This document shows, piece after piece, positions 8,024 to 16,039 of a stretch of DNA of 64,000 nt. Location: positions 21,851-85,850 of the forward strand of contig DHGW01000002.1 in assembly GCA_002402965.1 (NCBI GenBank), given 5' to 3'. Below the pieces are notes generated by a model. It searched no databases. It was given only the letters and a program-made list of their open reading frames with translations, and had not been told where the DNA came from. Position 1 is the first letter of the stretch. Every line of letters begins with the position of its first letter. A program made the translations under genes and the position numbers. Source of the stretch: Bacteroidales bacterium UBA4788 (GTDB lineage Bacteria; Bacteroidota; Bacteroidia; Bacteroidales; VadinHA17).

Positions 8024-9655
8024 CTAGGATCTTCTGAGTTTTTCAATTCTCTCCTCCTCGGTCATCTTCTCTCCCGTCTCCTGGTCAATGGCGTACCATG
8101 CACCGTTGATCAGCCTGGTGACAATTTTGCCACAGAGATGTTTGCTGCCTGTGAAATGGGGGGTGTCGAGCAGGCCTGTTCTTACAGCCTTTTCAATAAC
8201 AGCCGGGTCAGACCAGGGATCGTCGCTTTGAGCAGCCCCAAATTCCCGGAGTGTTTTGAGAAGGATGCCTGCTTCTGCTATGAGTTCATTTTTACGGTTT
8301 TGCACAACCGGGTCGCGGGTCAGGTCCGGCATACCGTTAAGCGTGTTGTGAAGAACTCCGTGCACTATCTCGCAGCTTTCGACCAGCTCATCAGGATAAA
8401 TTGCATGGTCGCCTTCGCTGTAACCCACCACGTGGATTATATGAGGCTTCATGGCAAGGCTTATAACAGCCGATGCGGCAAGCTGACCCTTGGCAAAAAG
8501 GGGATTGGATGAGAAGTGGGCGATGCCGGCACGGACTTCCCTGTAAACGGTGAAACTATTACCGGAGAGGCTTTCAATCATCTCATTTTTGGCTAGCATT
8601 TTTGCTATATCCATCTCTGCCGAAGTTCCGGGCGGATTATTGAACATATACTGGGAGACATAATGACTCACTCCTGCCCTGCTGGCGTTATAAGCTGCGA
8701 GGAAGGCCATTGCCACGGCCAGGGAGTCATGCGCATCGCGAAGGCTCCACTGGTGAGATTCATTGACCTCAACCGGTATATTTCTGTTGGCATACCATTT
8801 CATCACGTTCTGGTTTTCCCGTACGGCCTCCTCAATGGTTCTCTTTGACCTGCCGTCGATTACGCTGTACCAGCAGAGCGGTATGGCTCCCCATGCATTT
8901 CTTATTGTTTTCACGCTCATCTCAGCCCACCTGATCAGGTCACGAGTTCCGGCATAGCATCTTACAAGCGGATAGTTGCCGCAACGGGTGCGGCTGTAGA
9001 TGGCTTCCAGGTCCGCCCCGGACCGGACGGGCACACCCCCTGCGCCGTCCTGGCTGTGATCCATTTCTTCAGGATGGAAGAAGTGCTCCTGTGCGTTCTG
9101 GTCGGGTCCTATCGAGAGAACATCAATCAGGCCTGACATGGCTATTTTCTCTGCACCCTTAATTGTCTCATCCACCGTTGGCCGTCCGAAATGGTGCCTG
9201 ATAAGCGGATATGGATATTTATGGGCAATTCGCTCAATAAGGGTATCCGCAGGTGCCCGGAGGGAGTCCGTGCCGGATGAACCACGCAGGTACTCCGTCA
9301 CTGAACCAGGGGCTTCAGTTCCGTCGAATATACGCTCGAAGAGGCCTGTCCGGGCAGCCACAGCTGCCACAGGCGGCGTGCCGCCGAAGATCATGCGGCA
9401 GTTTCTGATTCCGGCATTTGCCAGTTCTCTCTCAAGCTCCCCCAGAAGCGATGCCACCGAAGCCGGGGTAAGCCGGTAACTTACTGCAACTATGTCAGGT
9501 TGTTCTTCACTTATGATCATCACAAGCCTTTTGACAGTGACGGCAGGACCGTATGAAATGGCTTTATATCCCTCTCTCTCAGCCATCTTGAGAAAGTGGT
9601 GCAGTCCGGCAACGTGAACGCAACTGCCAAGGGCAGCGCCAATTATCTTCTTCAT
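8024..9655 (-). CDS. B12-binding-domain protein with a C-terminal TIM-barrel-like domain
   Basis: A 543-residue protein, probably cytoplasmic. Residues 1-125 look like a cobalamin-binding flavodoxin-like domain: a GSCVHVAG loop at 10-17 (the usual DxHxxG with the Asp replaced by Cys12 and the His kept), a VAVSYRLTP segment in the SxL position, and FGGTPP in the GG position. The rest (about 145-530) has alternating hydrophobic strands and helices suggesting a barrel like those of corrinoid mutases or methyltransferases, with conserved-looking VLSIGPDQNAQEHFF, NESHQWSLRD and VGYSEGDHA. The exact reaction is unknown; carbon-skeleton mutase or methyltransferase are the two options. It is the second gene after an opine-dehydrogenase-type gene, 23 bases apart, on the same strand. 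Confidence 0.75.
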   Translation of the reverse strand: MKKIIGAALGSCVHVAGLHHFLKMAEREGYKAISYGPAVTVKRLVMIISEEQPDIVAVSYRLTPASVASLLGELERELANAGIRNCRMIFGGTPPVAAVAARTGLFERIFDGTEAPGSVTEYLRGSSGTDSLRAPADTLIERIAHKYPYPLIRHHFGRPTVDETIKGAEKIAMSGLIDVLSIGPDQNAQEHFFHPEEMDHSQDGAGGVPVRSGADLEAIYSRTRCGNYPLVRCYAGTRDLIRWAEMSVKTIRNAWGAIPLCWYSVIDGRSKRTIEEAVRENQNVMKWYANRNIPVEVNESHQWSLRDAHDSLAVAMAFLAAYNASRAGVSHYVSQYMFNNPPGTSAEMDIAKMLAKNEMIESLSGNSFTVYREVRAGIAHFSSNPLFAKGQLAASAVISLAMKPHIIHVVGYSEGDHAIYPDELVESCEIVHGVLHNTLNGMPDLTRDPVVQNRKNELIAEAGILLKTLREFGAAQSDDPWSDPAVIEKAVRTGLLDTPHFTGSKHLCGKIVTRLINGAWYAIDQETGEKMTEEERIEKLRRS

Positions 9656-9678
9656 TTTTCTTTTTATTTATACCAGGT

Positions 9679-10788
9679 TCATTTACCGGCTTCGCCGATT
9701 GCAATGAGCCTCAGAGATCTGACGCTCATGCCGGCGATGCCGAGATTCTCAACCGTACGGCCGGATGACAGGTAATCGGTTGCATTGATTATGGATCCCA
9801 TCATTATGATTGAATCCATTACATCGGTTTTTACCCCCAGCATTTTTCCCAGGGATGCCATGGGTACAATACTGTACGGGATATCCTCCTCCAGGTACCT
9901 GACTTTCAGTGATCTTGGGGCAAGGATGCCGCGGTAGCCCGAGTTTTTCCGCATTGATTCGTAGAGCGAGTCTCCTGTGGTGCTGTAAGCCATATATAGC
10001 CACTGTCTTGCAGTGATTGCCCGTATGCCGAGAGCCTCTGCCACCCTGACGCGTTCGTCGTCTATATGCTCAAGGATTTTTGCCACTGAGGGGGTTACAC
10101 CCTCATGGTAAAACTGAAAATCGACATCATTTTCTATCCATCCGGCATTCATCACGCAGAGAGCCGGGTGAAACACACTTCCAACATTCTCAAAGCTGGT
10201 TTTGAATATATTGTCGCCTGGCACAAATTGTGGGTAAAAGCGTCGCAATTGTTCTATGACCCTGGGTATCTTATGAGCCCTGACCGAGGCCACCGGGATC
10301 GAGTGTTTTATTCTGAAGATATGAACCTGGGAGGGTCCTGTAGCCCTTGATGCATAGATGAATGTCTGTGCCTCGGCGATAATTACGTCAGCGGTGACCC
10401 CGTTAGCTGTCAGTACCTGTCTGAACTCAAGCGCGCCCATTGTCCTGCCGGGGTGGAGGACGATTATCTGGCCGTCGACAAGGTAAGGGGCCATCTGTTC
10501 CGCCATCCAACGGTGTCCGAAGGCTGGCACAACCACCATAATCATTTCAACGCCCCTGATGGCCTCTTCCATTGAAGTTGTAGCCATATTCAGTTCGCCG
10601 AATCCTTCAACCTCACCAGTCATCTCTATGGCACCAGAGGATCTTACACCCCACAGTCTCTCCTCTCCCCTGTTGAAGAGATTAACCCTGTGGCCCATAA
10701 AGGAAAGGTGGGCTGCCATTGCCATGCCGCCATGACCCGCTCCGAGTACGGCTACATTGTCTCCTCCTGTCCTTCCTGCATTGAACAT
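9679..10788 (-). CDS. Opine (octopine/nopaline) dehydrogenase family protein
   Basis: A 369-residue NAD(P)-dependent oxidoreductase. The N-terminal Rossmann fold starts NVAVLGAGHGG (dinucleotide loop at residues 16-21), followed by an acidic/basic FNRGEERL segment after the second strand. The C-terminal half matches the NAD/NADP octopine-nopaline dehydrogenase domain: FENVGSVFHPALCVMNAGWIE, FYHEGVTPSV, and an ERVRVAEALGI helix. Characterised members join an amino acid and an alpha-keto acid reductively; bacterial relatives without a known opine are common, so the substrate is open. It is first in a two-gene unit with the B12-domain protein. Confidence 0.85.
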   Translation of the reverse strand: MFNAGRTGGDNVAVLGAGHGGMAMAAHLSFMGHRVNLFNRGEERLWGVRSSGAIEMTGEVEGFGELNMATTSMEEAIRGVEMIMVVVPAFGHRWMAEQMAPYLVDGQIIVLHPGRTMGALEFRQVLTANGVTADVIIAEAQTFIYASRATGPSQVHIFRIKHSIPVASVRAHKIPRVIEQLRRFYPQFVPGDNIFKTSFENVGSVFHPALCVMNAGWIENDVDFQFYHEGVTPSVAKILEHIDDERVRVAEALGIRAITARQWLYMAYSTTGDSLYESMRKNSGYRGILAPRSLKVRYLEEDIPYSIVPMASLGKMLGVKTDVMDSIIMMGSIINATDYLSSGRTVENLGIAGMSVRSLRLIAIGEAGK

Positions 10789-11177
10789 GATAATCTGATT
10801 GTTGCGTCACATCAGCAATTTAAGAAAATCTCAGAAACAAGAAAAGAAAAGTATTATAAAAGTGGAAGACTGCCGGTTGGGGCTCCGGCAGTCTTCGCTG
10901 CATTAAAACGGACTTATGGAAAGAAAGAAAGAATCTATGTCTTTCATATCACCGGTTTTGTTCCGCTTGCAGGACTAAACCGGCGATGAAATATAGAAAA
11001 CTGATTATGAAGATTTGATGAAGAAAATCCTGGTGGTCACTTTATAACGCTTTAACCGGTTCCTTTACTGGCAAAGGAAAGGCTTAAGTGATATTTTATT
11101 CATTCCATAGCAGGGGTATAAAATTTTTATATATTTAAAGAGCCTGATTTCAGTAGTTTAACCTAAACTCTTTGACT
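10789..11177. other. Divergent intergenic region with a strong hairpin
   Basis: 389 bases between the divergent opine-dehydrogenase and HMA genes. No credible reading frame was found on either strand, and I saw no cobalamin-riboswitch B12-box-like core on the minus strand even though the downstream operon has a B12-domain gene. The only clear structure is the perfect 12-base-pair hairpin at 10865-10896; the rest is AT-rich near both gene starts. Confidence 0.6.
10865..10896 (-). terminator. Perfect 12-bp stem hairpin, terminator or attenuator
   Basis: GAAGACTGCCGG pairs perfectly with CCGGCAGTCTTC around an 8-base loop (10877-10884). On the minus strand it is followed by a U-rich stretch (CACTTTTATAATACTTTTC), as in an intrinsic terminator. 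It lies 77 bases upstream of the opine-dehydrogenase start, so it could be a leader attenuator of that operon or the terminator of a gene that has been lost. Confidence 0.5.
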
Positions 11178-11522
11178 ATGACCAGAAAAATACCAGCTCT
11201 TATTGTGCTTCTGTATCTGATGATCATGTCGGTTTCCTGCGGCGGCCGAAAGAGCACCAAACTGAATGAGGCTCCGGAGTCAGCAGCAGTGATTACAACA
11301 GTTGATCTTTCCATTGAAGGTATGACCTGTACTGGTTGCGAAAACACAATTTGCACCAGCCTGGAGAAGATCCCGGGAGTAAAATCAGTGACAGCATCGC
11401 ACACTGACGGAAAAGCCACCATCGAGTTTGAGCAGGGGAAAGTGGATACAGCCACCCTGAAGGAGGCTGTTGATGCTGCCGGGTACAAGGCGCTTAAGGT
11501 AACAACCGGCACCGATCAATAA
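11178..11522 (+). CDS. Heavy-metal-associated (HMA) domain lipoprotein
   Basis: A 114-residue lipoprotein (lipobox SVSC, Cys21) whose mature part is a single HMA domain like those of CopZ and MerP. It carries the metal-binding GMTCTGC motif with Cys51 and Cys54, then the usual beta-alpha-beta pattern with KATIEFEQG and a C-terminal DAAGYKAL. It probably binds Cu(I) or a similar soft metal in the periplasm. The ATG at 11178 is preferred over a TTG two codons earlier. It is intact and sits at the head of the damaged respiratory cluster, where a copper-handling protein would fit an oxidase or heme-copper assembly context. Confidence 0.85.
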   Translation: MTRKIPALIVLLYLMIMSVSCGGRKSTKLNEAPESAAVITTVDLSIEGMTCTGCENTICTSLEKIPGVKSVTASHTDGKATIEFEQGKVDTATLKEAVDAAGYKALKVTTGTDQ

Positions 11523-11567
11523 GTCCGCCAACATCAGACACATCTTTTAATCTCAAGCTGATTACCC

Positions 11568-12434
11568 TTGTCCAGAAAGAAGCAGGAAGAAGGTAATCGC
11601 AGCCAGGACCTTGACAGGGCGATTGAAAGCTCGAGGCGTGACTTCATCAGGAAGGTCACCCTTGCAGGAGCGGTCACTGTCACGGGAGGCGCAGCGATAT
11701 ACTCTGGCCACCGTTTTGAGAAAGCGAAGCACCGTGATGGCTTTGTAAAGGTGCTCACGGAAGATAACCGCCTTGTGGAGATTCCGGTTGAGCAGATGAG
11801 GGATTTCAAGCCTGACCTGAAGATGCTTCAGACCAGGGGAAGGTACAGCATTGACGGCCGCAGATGGGTAATGGTCATTGACCTGTCGAGGTGCCGCAAC
11901 GCAAGAAAATGCGTTGAGGCATGCCAGAGCGCTCATCATCTCCGGCCATATGAATACCATATAAATACACTTGTGATGCAGAAGTCGGCCAACACGCCTG
12001 CATTTTTTATGCCCAAACCCTGCCAGCACTGCGACAATCCGCCGTGCGTCTCTGTATGTCCTGTTGATGCCACTTTCAAGCGACAGGACGGGATAGTACT
12101 TATAGACAATGAGAGGTGTATTGGTTGCCGGTTCTGCATAGCAGCCTGCCCCTATTCCGCCAGAATATTTCACTGGCAGGAGCCCTCTCATCATGAAGCC
12201 GACAACGGCAAGGAGTACGATGTTGAGCTGAACGTCCCGCAGAAGAAGTGTACCGTAACCAATGGAACAACTAAAGCAACAGTTCGCCTGAGCGAGTTAC
12301 AGGAGAAAAACGCCGGTTACAGGCTCATGCCTGAACTGGGAACAAAACCGAGAGTTTACTACCTTCCACCGAAGAACAAAATATTTGAGTTTGAGGAAGG
12401 AGAAAAGAGAGAATATAAGGAAGAAAAAACTTAA
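11568..12434 (+). CDS. TAT-exported 4Fe-4S dicluster protein with internal deletion
   Basis: A 288-residue NrfC/PsrB/DmsB-type electron-transfer subunit. A twin-arginine signal (SRRDFIRK, residues 22-29) is followed by a hydrophobic segment. Cys-rich motifs follow: CRNARKCVEAC, CQHCDNPPCVSVCP and CIGCRFCIAACP. The family then needs a further CxxC...CxxxCP region, but here KKCT (Cys codon 12249-12251) runs straight into VTNGTTKATVRLSEL, so about 35-40 residues with most ligands of that motif are gone, in frame. The C-terminus (YRLMPELGTKPRVYYLPP) is normal. The first available start after an in-frame stop is TTG 11568. Partner of the NrfD gene 12 bases downstream. Probably not functional as is. 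Confidence 0.8.
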   Translation: MSRKKQEEGNRSQDLDRAIESSRRDFIRKVTLAGAVTVTGGAAIYSGHRFEKAKHRDGFVKVLTEDNRLVEIPVEQMRDFKPDLKMLQTRGRYSIDGRRWVMVIDLSRCRNARKCVEACQSAHHLRPYEYHINTLVMQKSANTPAFFMPKPCQHCDNPPCVSVCPVDATFKRQDGIVLIDNERCIGCRFCIAACPYSARIFHWQEPSHHEADNGKEYDVELNVPQKKCTVTNGTTKATVRLSELQEKNAGYRLMPELGTKPRVYYLPPKNKIFEFEEGEKREYKEEKT

Positions 12435-12446
12435 ACCATCGTCAAT

Positions 12447-13643
12447 ATGGATGATATTCGCTTCAGTACACCAGGGGAACAGGGAAAGATAAATTCCCTG
12501 GCTACTGACACCCTTAGGAGTGTCAGGATAAATGCCGGATTCCTACTGTGGATGGGTTTTCTTGGCACGCTGCTGGTTGTCTGTCTTGCCGCTTATGTCA
12601 TTCAGCTTCGCAAAGGATTGGATGTGACCGGATTGCGGGACTTTACAAGCTGGGGAATGTACATTGCGAACTTTGTGTTTTTCGTTGCCACAAGTCTCTG
12701 CGGCATGCTGATCAATTCTGTTCTCGGCCTGATAGGTTTTAAGTGGGTGAAGCCGATATCCCGCATCGCGGAGATAATCGCCATTGCCTTTGCTGCCGTG
12801 GCCGGGTTGGTGATCATATCCGATATGGGCCGGCCCGACAGGCTTCCATACGTCTTTCTCTTGGGCCGTGTGCAATCTCCCATACTGTGGGATGTGACCG
12901 TGGTTACGACCTATTTCGTGCTCAGCCTTCTTCTTTGGTTCTTCCCTCTCATTCCGGACCTCGCCATTGCGAAGCGCAGGCTCGAGGGCAGGCCGAAATT
13001 CCTCGTTAAAGCATATGAATTGCTATCTTTCAGGTGGATGCACCACGAGGTGCAGTACAAACTGATGGGACAGGCTGTAAGGATGCTCCTTATACTTATC
13101 ATTCCCACAGCCTTTGCAATCCATACAGTCACATCATGGCTCTTTGCAGTCACACCCAGAACCGGCTGGGACAATACAATCTTCGGGCCTTACTTCATAT
13201 CAGGCGCATTCGTTTCTGGCGCTGCCGCTGTGATTATCGCCATGTACTTCTTCAGGGTGAACTACAGGCTGGAGAAGTAGCTGAATGGTGAAGTCTTCGA
13301 GAGAATGGGCAGGGTGTTGGTCCTGGTAGGGATAGTCTATTTCTATTTCAACCTTAATGAGTTCCTGGTGCCTGGCTACAAGCTCAAGACCAGTGATGCA
13401 ATTCACCTCCGGGAGCTGTTCGCCGGCCATTATGCAGCACTATTCTGGGGAATACAAATCCTGGAGCTGGTGATTACGGTTGTGCTTCTGTTGTACAGGC
13501 AGATGCGCAGACCATTGCCTATGATGATCATATCTCTGTTTGTTCTGTGCGGGGCATGGCTCAAGCGGTTCATTATCGTGGTGCCACCGCAGGCGCATCC
13601 GAATCTCCCGATACAGAACATGCCTGCAGAACTGCAGGAGTGA
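12447..13643 (+). pseudogene. NrfD/PsrC-type quinone-interacting membrane subunit, interrupted by TAG
   Basis: The full frame from ATG 12447 to TGA 13641-13643 would encode a protein of about 398 residues with eight to ten membrane segments, typical of NrfD/PsrC subunits that exchange electrons between menaquinone and a periplasmic Fe-S protein. It is broken by one in-frame amber codon at 13278-13280, after NYRLEK. Reading through gives LNGEVFERMGRVLVLVG with no frame change, and family members usually have an aromatic residue at this place, so a Tyr codon to TAG change is likely. Both halves look normal otherwise. Expressed alone, the first half would lack the last three or four helices. Confidence 0.82.
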
Positions 13644-14056
13644 TAATCTGTCTTATGATGCTTCCCTCATTCGTCCGGGGCCAGGAGTGGGTGGTTCCTG
13701 ATGACAGGAAAGGGAGGCTCAGCACCTTCCCTTTCATCGACGAAACCAGGAAAGAGGGAGAGTGGTTTTACAGAATTAATTGCCAGTCATGCCACGGTGA
13801 CCCTGGCGAGAACAATTACATTGCGCTCGTACCGCCTCCGGGTTATCCGGCAACTGAGAAGATTCAGAGAAACAGTGACGGGGAGATCTTTTACAAATTA
13901 TCCGTCGGCCGGGGGCAGATGCCCTCCTTCCGCAGCGTACTGACCACCGGTGAGATCTGGAAGGTCGTCTCCTATTTAAGAAGTTTCAACAGCAGTTATG
14001 TTCAGAGGGTGATGCAGGTCATTACCTCGACTGCATATCCGGGAGTTGCTTACTGA
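13640..14056 (+). CDS. Periplasmic class I cytochrome c, C-terminus altered
   Basis: From GTG 13640 (overlapping the NrfD stop as GTGA) the frame gives a short signal peptide ending in FVRGQE, then a c-type cytochrome domain with the heme site CQSCH, a probable Met ligand in GRGQMPSF, and the C-terminal helix GEIWKVVSYLRSF. The open frame extends further 5' but only inside the NrfD gene. The last residues (AYPGVAY) lead to a stop, while a cytochrome-like tail continues in another frame just downstream (see 14043-14114). The domain would receive electrons from the NrfD/Fe-S pair or feed an oxidase. Confidence 0.78.
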   Translation: MIICLMMLPSFVRGQEWVVPDDRKGRLSTFPFIDETRKEGEWFYRINCQSCHGDPGENNYIALVPPPGYPATEKIQRNSDGEIFYKLSVGRGQMPSFRSVLTTGEIWKVVSYLRSFNSSYVQRVMQVITSTAYPGVAY

Positions 14057-14114
14057 AGAGCAGATAGGCATTATCACTGAATATCTCAAAACTATAGGCC
14101 GGGATGTCAACTGA
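14043..14114 (+). pseudogene. Out-of-frame C-terminal helix of a cytochrome c domain
   Basis: In a frame shifted from the cytochrome gene, ELLTEEQIGIITEYLKTIGR is encoded, ending at TGA 14112-14114, 11 bases inside the next gene start. This is the usual C-terminal helix of a class I cytochrome c (LTxEEIxxITEYLKTL pattern). It is either the true C-terminus of the preceding gene after a frameshift or the tail of a second heme domain mostly lost by deletion. Confidence 0.55.
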
Positions 14115-14963
14115 GAGGCTGACAGTCGCCATGATTGCTGAACTCACGAAGTGTAAGCTCTCACTGGTGGTTGCTTTCTCAACCGTGACCGGATACCTGA
14201 TTTTTGACGGCGGAAGCGCAGGCGGACTTTGGCCTGTTGCTGCGGGTGTCTTTCTTCTTTCGGCAGGCGCAGCGGCTCTCAATCAGTACACCAAGAGAAT
14301 TAGTGATGCAGTCATGGCGAGGACCGCCGGGAGACCCCTCCCCTCCGGCCGGATGACTTCCGCCACAGCTGCCTCTGTGGCGATTATCCTACTTGTTTCG
14401 GGATCTCTTTTGCTCGGATTCAGCGGTCTTGTACCATTTTTGCTAGGACTGGCCAATGTACTTCTTTACAATTTTATCTATACAGGACTTAAAAAGGTAA
14501 CCGCTCTTGCCATAATCCCGGGAGCCCTGGTAGGCGCCGTGCCCCCCTGATAGGGTATACTGCTGCCGGCGGCGGAATGACTGACACTGTCATTCTTCTC
14601 TTTGCCCTTTTCATGTTCCTGTGGCAGATACCCCACTTCTGGCTTCTGCTGGTCAGATACGGCAGTGAATATTAAAAGGCCGGTATCAGGACAATCTACG
14701 GTTCGATGAGTACCGGACAGATAAACCGGCTGGTACTGCAGTGGATAACAGGATCGTCACTGTTACTCTGGACCCTTGCAGGGTTGTTCATGAACTTCAT
14801 GGTACCTGTAGCTGTTTTGCTGCTTGTACTCAATATTGCCTTCATCGTTGCTTTCCGGAGGATAATAAAAGTATCAGATGCTGAAGACAGATCAAGGAAT
14901 GCATTCATACTGATTAATTCCTTCTCGCTGCTGTTAATATTTATTATTATTGCAGCCTCATGA
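14104..14963 (+). pseudogene. ctaB: Heme O synthase (protoheme IX farnesyltransferase), frameshifted and with a stop
   Basis: The joined fragments make a full-length UbiA-family heme O synthase of about 286 residues, which farnesylates protoheme for heme-copper oxidases. Part 1 (14104-14550) has the conserved NQYx5DAxMxRTxxRPLPSG motif. It ends at a run of six C (14542-14547); one more C would continue with PPLIGYTAAGGG in the downstream frame. Part 2 contains the conserved WQIPHFWLL, then TAA 14673-14675 in place of the usual Glu codon (RYGSEY-stop-KAG), and resumes to 14963 with the last membrane helices. Two independent lesions make a single sequencing error less likely, though a homopolymer error could account for the first. 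Confidence 0.85.
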
Positions 14964-15001
14964 ATCATTCTTTTCGGAATTCTTAAAACCTATTCTCTCC
15001 A

Positions 15002-15862
15002 ATGAAATTCAAAACGCTGATTACAGCTATTCTCTTCGTCATAATATCATCGGCAGAGCTCCTGTCCCAGGACAGCGCTTCGGGAGGTCAGACCTCAGGG
15101 CCATTATCGGGCACGCTTGTAATTGCCGGCGGAGGAAGACTGTCAGATGACATTATTGACCGGTTCATTGAGCTTGCAGGCAGTACTTCTGCGAAGATCG
15201 TCCTGGTTCCAACTGCTGCCGGTGCAGAGAGCTATTCTGACAGCCTGGGCAACATGTTCAGGTCACGAGGGGCCGGAAAGGTAACGGTGTTGCATACTGA
15301 CAACAGGGACACGGCTGACAGCAGGGTTTTTACCCGGCCTCTTGAGGAGGCAACCGGTGTCTGGTTTGGTGGCGGCCGGCAGTGGCGGCTGGTTGATTCC
15401 TACAAGGGCACCCGCAGCGAGATGTTGTTCAGGCAGGTGCTTGACCGCGGCGGAGTCATCGGGGGCTCCTCGGCCGGTGCAACAATACAGGGTTCCTTCC
15501 TGGCAAGAGGCGATACGAAGAACAACCAGGTCATGATGGGAGATCACCAGGAGGGCTTCGGTTATATAAGTGACATAGCAATAGATCAGCATGTACTTGC
15601 CCGTAACCGGCAGTTTGACATGTACGGGATCATCCGTGAGCATCCTGAATTACTGGGGATCGGAATAGATGAAAATACTGCAGTTGTTGTTCAGCGTGAT
15701 ACAATGGAGGTGATCGGTGCCAGTTATGTTCTGGTGTATGACGGAACTTTCTGGTCGCGTGAAGGCAATGAACTGAAGATACTGCCAGCGGAAGAAATTC
15801 TTTTCTACATGCTCAGACGCGGAGACAGGTACAATCTGCGATTGAGAAAAATAATCGAGTAA
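15002..15862 (+). CDS. Cyanophycinase-like serine peptidase (S51 family), secreted
   Basis: A 286-residue protein with an N-terminal signal peptide (about residues 1-23). The fold and motifs fit peptidase family S51 / cyanophycinase: GTLVIAGGG, then IVLVPTAAG, VWFGGGRQWRL, and the nucleophile elbow GGSSAGA with Ser157 the likely catalytic residue; DQHVLARNRQFD follows at the place of the conserved His-containing stretch. Cyanophycinases release beta-Asp-Arg dipeptides from cyanophycin; secreted Bacteroidota members probably act on exogenous cyanophycin or other isopeptides. The gene is intact and begins just after the broken heme O synthase. Confidence 0.88.
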   Translation: MKFKTLITAILFVIISSAELLSQDSASGGQTSGPLSGTLVIAGGGRLSDDIIDRFIELAGSTSAKIVLVPTAAGAESYSDSLGNMFRSRGAGKVTVLHTDNRDTADSRVFTRPLEEATGVWFGGGRQWRLVDSYKGTRSEMLFRQVLDRGGVIGGSSAGATIQGSFLARGDTKNNQVMMGDHQEGFGYISDIAIDQHVLARNRQFDMYGIIREHPELLGIGIDENTAVVVQRDTMEVIGASYVLVYDGTFWSREGNELKILPAEEILFYMLRRGDRYNLRLRKIIE

Positions 15863-15883
15863 AACTGTTTGTTTACGATTTCC

Positions 15884-15938
15884 GGTCACCTGATGCTTGC
15901 TTAATCCTGCCTCTGCCGAAAGGTGACCTTTTCTGTTT
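15884..15938 (+). terminator. Possible terminator after the cyanophycinase gene
   Basis: GGTCACCT (15884-15891) and AGGTGACC (15921-15928) form a perfect 8-bp inverted repeat with a long 29-base loop, followed by TTTTCTGTTT. The long loop makes this only a weak terminator candidate. Confidence 0.35.
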
Positions 15939-16039
15939 CATTGACTATTGTTGTCCGGCCCTCCGGTTTTCAACAGGGGCAGGTCATTTACGGCAATTAT
16001 GCTAACTTTATTGGCCTATAAATAGAAATATCACGGATT

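Noticed and set aside
8000..8512. A 170-codon frame on the plus strand
   Set aside because: Antisense to the B12-domain gene, without family motifs or promoter.
10789..11177. Cobalamin riboswitch upstream of the opine/B12 unit
   Set aside because: I looked for the conserved B12-box (GCCACTG type) on the minus strand and found none.
13547..13639. Cytochrome c start at 13547
   Set aside because: This extension lies wholly inside the NrfD gene in another frame; GTG 13640 gives a signal peptide and a coupled start.
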